Of a stretch of DNA of 7,488 nt, positions 1-4,053 are shown piece by piece (positions within the stretch are counted from its first letter, which is position 1; each line of letters opens with the position of its first letter). Source of the DNA: Promethearchaeota archaeon (GTDB taxonomy: Archaea > Asgardarchaeota > Lokiarchaeia > Sigynarchaeales > SOKP01). The notes below the pieces were generated by a model. The model saw nothing but the letters and a program-made list of their open reading frames with translations. It made no database searches and was not told where the DNA came from. The stretch spans positions 1-7,488 of the forward strand of contig JAEOTW010000085.1 of the NCBI GenBank assembly GCA_016839655.1, read 5' to 3'. The translations under genes and the position numbers were made by a program.

Positions 1-66
1 TTCTTGCTTGTTTTTGACATCAAACACATACTCTAAATTTACATTTACTATAACGCTATATTTCAT
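1..66 (-). CDS. Partial small protein, N-terminus only (hypothetical)
   Basis: An ATG on the minus strand opens a frame of 22 codons that runs off the left edge. It begins MKYSVIVNVNLEYVF. The start is well supported: the minus strand reads AAAGGAGTG, then 10 nt, then ATG, which is a good Shine-Dalgarno site and spacing. That site lies inside the end of the upstream zinc-ribbon gene, whose stop is only 7 nt away, so the two are probably co-transcribed and co-translated. The visible residues alternate hydrophobic and polar like a beta strand, but too little is present to name a family. The start and strand are fairly sure; the function is unknown. Confidence 0.6.
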   Translation of the reverse strand, partial: MKYSVIVNVNLEYVFDVKNKQE

Positions 67-73
67 TTGGGTT

Positions 74-217
74 TCACACTCCTTTCAATACTTTCTTAAT
101 ACGTTCCGTTTGGCACTCCGTACAGATTAACGATTCTGGATTTGAAAATAACGAAGTTTCTTTCCTTTTTTGGCATTGCTTACAATACTTAAAAACCATA
201 AACTCGGATCGTTCCAT
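74..217 (-). CDS. Small Cys4 zinc-ribbon protein, 47 aa
   Basis: The minus strand encodes a short basic protein with two CxxC knuckles, CKQC at residues 12-15 and CTEC at 32-35, separated by 16 residues, followed by a Lys/Arg-rich tail (ERIKKVLKGV). This spacing is that of a zinc ribbon or treble clef. The local pattern, CxxC then a basic stretch, a Phe-Ser, and a second CxxC, recalls small zinc-finger proteins and HNH/endonuclease VII-associated zinc knuckles common in viruses. I chose the ATG at 217 because GGTGAG (225-230) lies 7 nt upstream; an in-frame ATG at 232 would add five residues but has no such site. It is the first gene of an operon with the partial gene at 66 and is divergent from the gene at 346. 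Likely role: nucleic-acid or protein binding, perhaps regulatory; this is inferred from the fold only. Confidence 0.62.
   Translation of the reverse strand: MERSEFMVFKYCKQCQKRKETSLFSNPESLICTECQTERIKKVLKGV
77..85 (-). promoter_or_regulatory. Shine-Dalgarno site AAAGGAGTG
   Basis: This is the ribosome binding site for the partial gene starting at 66, with 10 nt between them. It sits within the last codons of the zinc-ribbon gene, which supports a two-gene minus-strand operon. Confidence 0.6.
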
Positions 218-224
218 TTCTCTT

Positions 225-230
225 CTCACC
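225..230 (-). promoter_or_regulatory. Shine-Dalgarno site GGTGAG deciding the zinc-ribbon start
   Basis: GGTGAG on the minus strand is 7 nt ahead of the ATG at 217. The alternative ATG at 232 overlaps this site and lacks a motif of its own, so the shorter product is preferred. Confidence 0.5.
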
Positions 231-276
231 ATAACAACTAAAAGGGAAGCGGTTCTCCTTTTTTGACTTGGACATG

Positions 277-289
277 AATTATTTTTTTA
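277..289. promoter_or_regulatory. AT-rich core, possible TATA box in the divergent gap
   Basis: The stretch aattatttttttaa is almost pure A/T and reads as a TATA-like element on both strands. On the minus strand it would place a transcript start near 255-262, giving a short leader for the zinc-ribbon gene. On the plus strand it would place one near 308-312, ahead of the gene at 346. The assignment rests only on composition and spacing. Confidence 0.3.
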
Positions 290-294
290 ACTCT

Positions 295-352
295 AATGAT
301 CATCAAGGAAAGAATGAATTTTTCGAATAATGATTTGGATTCGAAATGATCA
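295..352. repeat. Short repeat cluster, possible operator before and over the start at 346
   Basis: AATGATCA occurs at 295-302 and again at 345-352, exactly 50 bp apart; each copy contains the palindrome TGATCA. Between them, TTTCGAA at 321-327 pairs as an inverted repeat with TTCGAAA at 340-346, with a 12-nt spacer. The same units also read as a direct repeat, TTCGAA-TA-ATGAT followed by TTCGAA-ATGAT. The last units cover the ATG at 346. Such an arrangement could bind a dimeric repressor, but no function is shown. Confidence 0.35.
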
Positions 353-921
353 CTCCTAAGATTGAGTTTACAGAGGAATACCTTAGACATCCTAAAGCAT
401 TTACTAAGGATTTACCCCCGATCGCTTTTGAGGACTTTGTTAATGCCCTTGCCCCATTAATGAAAGACTTTCATAATAAAATGCATGTATCGAATAGATA
501 TTCGGTAGATATGCAAAAGGCAATGCATCGTTTAATGCATTTATATGAGTTAGTCCAACGCCCACCCCAAGAAGGAATCAATTTAAATGAATTCCGGACG
601 AGAACAGCTATAATAAATAATGTAGAAGAATTCATATGGGCAAAATTAGACGATAAAAAAATCGAAGAATGGATTAAACGATGGAATTTTGCTAAGGAGG
701 AAGGATATGAAGCATTCTTTTCAGATCCAGATGATGGATATTATCCTAATTTTTATAAATATCGTTACAAGCCGATGGAGCACGACTTCAGACGATTTAT
801 AGAGGGCAAACCATCAGCGTATAGAGGTTTATTTTATAACGAAGAGAGACGAAACGCGTTCTGGAAGTGGTTTTTGCGCTCATATTTGCGGGAAAACATA
901 TACCCCATAATAAAGCCTTAG
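346..921 (+). CDS. Hypothetical protein, 191 aa, orphan
   Basis: I do not recognise this protein. It appears soluble, with no signal peptide or membrane segment, and rich in aromatic and charged residues. Helical segments seem likely around residues 27-75 (including a Met/His-rich part, MQKAMHRLMHLYELV) and 93-120 (VEEFIWAKLDDKKIEEWIKRW). An acidic, Tyr-rich turn (SDPDDGYYPNFYKYRY) precedes a basic, Trp/Phe-rich C-terminus. No cysteines and no nucleotide-binding or catalytic motif were seen. ATG 346 is the only reasonable start, because an in-frame TGA lies at 331-333. No Shine-Dalgarno site is within 15 nt, and AAGGAAAG at 305-312 is too far. It is divergent from the zinc-ribbon operon. Base composition is richer in G+C than genes further right, so a viral or plasmid origin is possible. 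Confidence 0.75.
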   Translation: MITPKIEFTEEYLRHPKAFTKDLPPIAFEDFVNALAPLMKDFHNKMHVSNRYSVDMQKAMHRLMHLYELVQRPPQEGINLNEFRTRTAIINNVEEFIWAKLDDKKIEEWIKRWNFAKEEGYEAFFSDPDDGYYPNFYKYRYKPMEHDFRRFIEGKPSAYRGLFYNEERRNAFWKWFLRSYLRENIYPIIKP

Positions 922-932
922 AATTTAAATCG

Positions 933-943
933 TCTTTTTATTC
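933..943 (+). terminator. T-rich stretch, possible archaeal terminator
   Basis: tctttttattc follows the stop of the 191-aa gene by about 12 nt. There is no hairpin, which fits archaeal T-tract termination. A separate TATA-like box lies before the next gene, in keeping with two transcription units. Confidence 0.35.
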
Positions 944-965
944 AATTAATAAATTATTAACGTCC

Positions 966-977
966 ATAAATATAAAT
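966..977 (+). promoter_or_regulatory. TATA box of the 154-aa gene
   Basis: ataaatataaat is centred about 40 nt ahead of ATG 1012. An archaeal transcript start about 26 nt downstream would fall near 998, leaving a leader of about 14 nt. That leader includes the weak Shine-Dalgarno-like GGTAGGT directly before the start codon. Confidence 0.5.
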
Positions 978-1011
978 ACTAAAGAGCTCAATTTAATATT
1001 AGTGGTAGGTA

Positions 1012-1476
1012 ATGAAATCTAAAGAAGTTCGTAAGGTCATATTAAGAACCTCGAGAATGAAACGTGTACGGAATAACTTGAGGATAGTTTTGAAATTAGC
1101 TATAAAAGACGAGTTAAGTAGTTTAGCAAAATTAGAAAGGCTATATCGTCAGAAAGAAAAAAAAGACGGTTTGACTTTATCTCAAGAAAAAAGGTACAGT
1201 TATGTAGTTGCAAAATATCGAGAGTTATCCAAACGTTATAATCATTCTATTTTACGATGTGGTAGTGGTGCAGCTTGCTATTCTTTAGATGAGGCAATTG
1301 AAAGAGGTTTTAACCCTCGAGATCGCCCAGCTGACCTCAACCTTGTGTGGGTTCCGTGGTTAAGAAGATGGTTTTGTCTCAAATGCTTCGTTCTTAAACA
1401 AATGGAGGAAATGACTCATGAAGATTTTGATGATCCTCTATATCGTGAGTGGGTTAAAGAGGAGTTTGATATTTAA
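1012..1476 (+). CDS. Four-cysteine, probable zinc-binding protein, 154 aa, unknown function
   Basis: The first 75 residues are very basic and helical, with a possible coiled coil around 31-75 (LSSLAKLERLYRQKEKK then a second helix ending in ELSKRY). The C-terminal half holds two cysteine pairs, C83-x5-C89 and C122-x2-C125, spaced like a split zinc site. Between them is RPADLNLVWVPWLRRW, where the protein's two neighbouring Trp residues sit just before the CLKC knuckle. The tail is acidic (HEDFDDPLYREW). A basic helical arm plus a zinc knuckle suggests nucleic-acid binding, but I cannot assign a family. The ATG is supported by the TATA box at 966-977 and a leader of about 14 nt. A pyrimidine-rich terminator follows at once, so it is probably monocistronic. 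Confidence 0.78.
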   Translation: MKSKEVRKVILRTSRMKRVRNNLRIVLKLAIKDELSSLAKLERLYRQKEKKDGLTLSQEKRYSYVVAKYRELSKRYNHSILRCGSGAACYSLDEAIERGFNPRDRPADLNLVWVPWLRRWFCLKCFVLKQMEEMTHEDFDDPLYREWVKEEFDI

Positions 1477-1479
1477 TAA

Positions 1480-1493
1480 TTTTTTCTCTCTTT
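1480..1493 (+). terminator. Pyrimidine-rich terminator after the 154-aa gene
   Basis: ttttttctctcttt begins 4 nt after the stop codon, with no hairpin. This is the usual form of an archaeal transcription end. Confidence 0.5.
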
Positions 1494-1550
1494 AGCAACG
1501 CTCTCTGGCAATTCCCGCAAAGTTTTTGTATTTAATCCATTTTACTTATT

Positions 1551-1574
1551 TTTTTAAATAATAATTATTTAAAA
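1551..1574 (+). promoter_or_regulatory. TATA region of the glycosylase gene; leaderless mRNA likely
   Basis: A run of A/T (tttttaaata, then attatttaaaa) ends 15 nt before ATG 1590. Either TATA candidate puts the transcript start between about 1582 and 1595, at or next to the start codon. The bases just before ATG (cctaaaaatttta) contain no Shine-Dalgarno site. Both facts point to a leaderless or nearly leaderless mRNA. Confidence 0.5.
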
Positions 1575-1589
1575 TTCCTAAAAATTTTA

Positions 1590-2252
1590 ATGATTACTTT
1601 TAAACTTGATTCCTTTCACAGAAACATGCAAGAACTTTTAGATAAAATTCAAACGCTTAAAACTAGTGAAGTTAAAACTCATGTGGATGCTCGTATAACT
1701 GAGTTTAGTGAGATTAAAATTCAACCTATCCATTTGATATTTAAGGAGCTGTGTTTTTGTATTACTACGGCTAATTGCAGTGCAGAACGATGCATTGAGG
1801 TGCAAGAAAAGATGGGTAATGGATTCCTTACCTTATCCGAAAAACAGTTAGCGTCCAAGTTAAAAGAATATAAATATAGATTTCCAAATGTGCGATCCAA
1901 GTATATCTTTGAGGCTAGAAAAAAAATATCTGAATTAGAAAGCAATATTAAATCTGGTGATAATGGACCAAATTTACGAGAATGGATTGTGAACAACATA
2001 AAAGGGATTGGCTATAAAGAGGCCAGTCATTTCTTAAGAAATATTGGGTATAATGATTACGCGATTATTGATTTTCACATTATAGATCTATTAGTTAATT
2101 ACAATTTAATTCAAAAACCAAAAACTTTGACTAAAAATAAATATCTCGAAATTGAAGAAATATTGAAAAATATAGGAGAGAAATTAAATCTAAATTTATC
2201 TGAATTAGATTTATATTTATGGTATTTAGAAACGGGAAAAATTCTTAAATAG
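1590..2252 (+). CDS. ogg: N-glycosylase/DNA lyase, archaeal Ogg2 type (8-oxoguanine repair)
   Basis: This is a bifunctional base-excision repair enzyme that removes 8-oxoguanine and cuts the strand by beta-elimination. The 220 aa match the Ogg2 length and layout. A helical N-terminal part holds the family segment ELCFCITTANCSAER (53-67). The helix-hairpin-helix follows at 134-153 (NNIKGIGYKEASHFL). K143 is the expected Schiff-base lysine, and D161 in AIIDFHI is the conserved aspartate. The protein ends LWYLETGKILK; a C-terminal lysine is known in Ogg2 enzymes to help tell 8-oxoG from G, and here it is the last residue, K220. No frameshift or missing catalytic residue was seen. Three cysteines cluster at 55, 57 and 63, with a fourth at 68. 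It lies at the point where the composition becomes more AT-rich and is probably chromosomal. It has its own promoter and no Shine-Dalgarno site. Confidence 0.93.
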   Translation: MITFKLDSFHRNMQELLDKIQTLKTSEVKTHVDARITEFSEIKIQPIHLIFKELCFCITTANCSAERCIEVQEKMGNGFLTLSEKQLASKLKEYKYRFPNVRSKYIFEARKKISELESNIKSGDNGPNLREWIVNNIKGIGYKEASHFLRNIGYNDYAIIDFHIIDLLVNYNLIQKPKTLTKNKYLEIEEILKNIGEKLNLNLSELDLYLWYLETGKILK

Positions 2253-2257
2253 TCAAG

Positions 2258-2267
2258 ATATTTAAAA
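2258..2267 (+). promoter_or_regulatory. TATA box of the DUF1847 gene
   Basis: atatttaaaa lies 5 nt past the glycosylase stop and centres 40 nt ahead of ATG 2303. The predicted transcript start is near 2287, leaving a short leader that holds AAGGG (2291-2295), 7 nt before the start. The gene can therefore be transcribed on its own despite the 50-nt gap. Confidence 0.5.
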
Positions 2268-2302
2268 ATCAAATAGAAAAGAAAAATAAAAAGGGAAATG
2301 AA

Positions 2303-2974
2303 ATGGATCCTACGTGCCATAACTGTAATAGTTTAAATTTTTGTATCCGTGGAAAACCAAACAAAAACCTGGAAAACTGTCCTATGATTGTGAGTCCTGA
2401 AATTGAAGAGGAAGCTTTCAATCGTTATAAAACTGACGAGGTCATAAAAAAAACCACAAAAATGGCATCAATTGTGGAAGCTTCAGGATATATTCATTGG
2501 CCTCGTTTAAAAGATACCATAGAATTTGCTACAAGAATGGGTTATAAAAAAATCGGATTAGCTTTTTGCGTTGGTTTAAGAAAAGAAGCAAAAAGGATTG
2601 CAGAAATTTTAGATAATTATGATTTTGAAGTATGTTCGGTTTGTTGTAAAACGGGATCACTTGAAAAAACAGAAGTAGGAGTTCCTAAAGAGTTTACAAT
2701 ATTCTCGAAAACGGGATATCCTCTTGGTTTTGTTACATGTAACCCTGTTGCTCAAGCAATGCTATTAAACAAGGCTAAAACAGATTTAAACTTGATAGTC
2801 GGTTTATGTGTGGGACACGATATTACTTTTACACAACTCTCAAATGCTCCAGTTAGTACTCTAATTGCAAAAGATAGATCAAATCCACATAATCCTGCAG
2901 CAGTTTTATATACATCATATGGAGATTCTTATTTTGCGAAAGATGTAAAAATGAGGCGGGAAGAAAAGAAATAA
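2303..2974 (+). CDS. DUF1847 family cysteine-rich, presumed metal-binding protein
   Basis: The 223-aa protein matches the DUF1847 pattern along its whole length. An N-terminal cysteine cluster is at C5, C8 (CHNC), C14 and C26 (ENCP). It is followed by RLKDTIEFATRMGYKKIGLAFC (in two parts, 68-77 and 78-89), the double-cysteine segment VCSVCCK (110-116), VTCNPVAQA (144-151) and GLCVGHDITF (167-176). KDRSNPHNPA is near 190-199. The family is annotated as metal-binding and occurs in anaerobic bacteria and archaea; its reaction is not known. The ten cysteines, and H172 next to C169, could bind a metal or Fe-S centre, and the core (GLAFCVGL, GLCVGH) looks like an alpha/beta fold. It is cytosolic, with no signal peptide. 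Start: ATG 2303 with AAGGG 7 nt upstream. The family call is firm; the function is open. Confidence 0.88.
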   Translation: MDPTCHNCNSLNFCIRGKPNKNLENCPMIVSPEIEEEAFNRYKTDEVIKKTTKMASIVEASGYIHWPRLKDTIEFATRMGYKKIGLAFCVGLRKEAKRIAEILDNYDFEVCSVCCKTGSLEKTEVGVPKEFTIFSKTGYPLGFVTCNPVAQAMLLNKAKTDLNLIVGLCVGHDITFTQLSNAPVSTLIAKDRSNPHNPAAVLYTSYGDSYFAKDVKMRREEKK

Positions 2975-3061
2975 AATTTTAAGTAAACAAAATTGCACAG
3001 AAAATTCTTTTTAGAATTAGATTCAAGAAGGTTTTGAAAGAGAGGATTAAGAAATTTATAA

Positions 3062-3077
3062 TTAAGAAAATAAAAAT
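3062..3077 (-). terminator. T-rich terminator of the membrane-protein gene
   Basis: On the minus strand the sequence gatttttattttctt starts about 8 nt past the stop codon, with no hairpin. It fits archaeal termination in the convergent gap with the DUF1847 gene. Confidence 0.4.
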
Positions 3078-3084
3078 CAGAATT

Positions 3085-3675
3085 TTAATAATCTTTCAAT
3101 ATCACATTTTCTTCTTCTTCGTTTGGTATTTCATATTCAGGATAAAAACCTTGATATTCCCTAAATCCTACCAAAATTACTACCATTGAGATAATAATAA
3201 TGCCAATATAAACTAACCACTCAAAATCTTTTGAAATAAATCCATGTTCCCATAGTTCATAACTAGAAATAGAAAGATCACCAATCACATTATAATGTCC
3301 TGGAAGCATAGTGATTGTTGTACTTTTGGTAAATTCTTCAATAGATAAATAATAATTAAATGTATATGTGGTACCTGTTGCAGAATGTGTGAAAGAAATT
3401 AACCCAGATCTATATCCATCTTCAGTATTAAACACTATAACATCATACTTGTTTTGGATAAGATCGTTTTGTGGAACTGTAAAACTAGCTCTACATAACC
3501 AAGGTTCAACCATACAACGTTGCGATTTCCAAACTCTTTCTGTGTTTAGGAGAGGTACAAATATAAAAGGTACAATCAAGAGTCCAACACCTATAATCAT
3601 AATTATTAGTCCAAATATTTGGTGTGACTTCAATCTTTTTAACTTTTGAGACAAGTTTAGTATCTTTTCATACAA
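3085..3675 (-). CDS. Two-pass membrane protein with extracytoplasmic domain, unknown function
   Basis: The 196-aa protein has a basic N-terminus (KLKRLKSHQ), then a hydrophobic segment at about 20-44 (FGLIIMIIGVGLLIVPF...). A polar, beta-rich domain of about 105 residues follows, and a second hydrophobic segment lies at 153-171 (WLVYIGIIIISMVVILVG). By the positive-inside rule both ends face the cytoplasm and the middle domain faces out. That domain holds the only two cysteines (C54, C61), which could form a disulfide. It has strand-like segments (KYDVIVFN, GTTYTFNYYLSIEEF, TITMLPGHYNVIG) suggesting a beta sandwich. The cytoplasmic tail is acidic (EIPNEEEE). The start is TTG 3675, because AGGTGAT is 9 nt upstream and no in-frame ATG precedes the first membrane segment. 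It stands alone, convergent with DUF1847 and divergent from the TPR gene. No family was recognised. Confidence 0.75.
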   Translation of the reverse strand: MYEKILNLSQKLKRLKSHQIFGLIIMIIGVGLLIVPFIFVPLLNTERVWKSQRCMVEPWLCRASFTVPQNDLIQNKYDVIVFNTEDGYRSGLISFTHSATGTTYTFNYYLSIEEFTKSTTITMLPGHYNVIGDLSISSYELWEHGFISKDFEWLVYIGIIIISMVVILVGFREYQGFYPEYEIPNEEEENVILKDY

Positions 3676-3933
3676 GTCTTTAATATCACCTAATATTACT
3701 TTAAGCTTTTACTAAATGTTCTACCTTGATTTATTAGCACTTTAGAATTTTTTTAGATTTCTTTAGAGTCAAATCAATAAAAAGTTAAATTAGTATATAA
3801 TTTTTAGAATGCTTCCTTATTTTGAGTCTAATTTTTCTTGAGAGAAAATGAAGATTGTGGAGAAATTTCTTTATTAGAAGTAAAATTAAATAATAAAGCG
3901 AGAAATTAAACATTAATAATTAAGAAGAAAAAG
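3676..3933. other. Divergent intergenic region with promoter candidates
   Basis: This stretch of about 258 nt holds no convincing gene. On the minus strand GCTAATAAATC (3728-3738) could be the TATA box of the membrane-protein gene, giving a leader of about 30 nt. On the plus strand tatataattttt (3794-3805) and attaaataataaa (3885-3897) are TATA-like. The second would start transcripts near 3917, just ahead of the ATG at 3934. A nine-codon ATG frame at 3848 ends quickly and is not supported. I see no remnant of a P-loop ATPase domain in the plus-strand frames here. Confidence 0.4.
3685..3692 (-). promoter_or_regulatory. Shine-Dalgarno site TAGGTGAT fixing a TTG start
   Basis: This near-consensus archaeal ribosome site on the minus strand is 9 nt from TTG 3675. 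An out-of-frame ATG at 3671 would be 13 nt away and opens no long frame, so the site decides for the TTG. Confidence 0.6.
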
Positions 3934-4053
3934 ATGTGATTCAAAGTAAGATATCCAAATAAAGTAATCGAGTTTGTTAATAAGCTCCCTGAGGGGCATT
4001 CTGGTTTAAAAAAGTTAGTTAAGAAAAATTATAAAGAAATAGATTTTGATAAA
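3934..4053 (+). other. Probable lost 5' coding end of the TPR gene: ATG-TGA followed by 38 open codons
   Basis: The frame of the TPR gene stays open upstream of its first usable start (TTG 4054) back to 3940. It encodes a protein-like stretch with PEGHSGLKKLVKKNY, which continues smoothly into the annotated N-terminus. Directly before it are ATG (3934-3936) and TGA (3937-3939) in the same frame. A purine-rich aagaagaaaaag and a TATA-like box sit at suitable distances upstream of that ATG. The simplest reading is that translation once started at 3934 and codon 2 has become a stop, or that the base call is wrong. There is no ATG, GTG or TTG between 3940 and 4053 in this frame. Confidence 0.5.

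Noticed and set aside
189..275. 28-codon minus-strand ATG frame overlapping the zinc-ribbon gene
   Set aside because: It has no Shine-Dalgarno site, overlaps the better supported Cys4 frame, lies upstream of the predicted transcript start, and its peptide shows no recognisable motif.
1721..1999. Minus-strand frame antisense to the glycosylase, and similar antisense frames at 2111-2320, 4449-4685 and 5226-5510
   Set aside because: All lie opposite strongly supported genes, lack ribosome sites and motifs, and are shadows of the coding strand.
3003..3018. Hairpin AATTCT-TTTT-AGAATT after the DUF1847 gene
   Set aside because: The stem is only 6 bp and mostly A/T, with no T-run after it on the plus strand. 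Such short palindromes are expected by chance in sequence this AT-rich.
3368..3649. Plus-strand frame opposite the membrane-protein gene
   Set aside because: The minus-strand gene has clear membrane segments, a good ribosome site and a terminator. The plus frame is a mirror of its hydrophobic codons.
3827..3839. tctaatttttctt shared with the terminator at 6291-6303
   Set aside because: The match is a 13-nt, T-rich string, with no flanking similarity. It is better explained by composition or by terminator function than by a mobile repeat.
3937..3939. TGA read as selenocysteine at codon 2 of the TPR gene
   Set aside because: Some archaea do use selenocysteine, but a Sec directly after the initiator Met in a STAND/TPR protein has no known precedent to me, and I see no selenocysteine insertion element after the stop at 5802. 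A nonsense change or base error is simpler.
3991..3996. GAGGGG as a Shine-Dalgarno site for the TPR gene
   Set aside because: No in-frame ATG, GTG or TTG lies within the usual distance downstream, and the bases fit well as codons of the PEGHSG segment.
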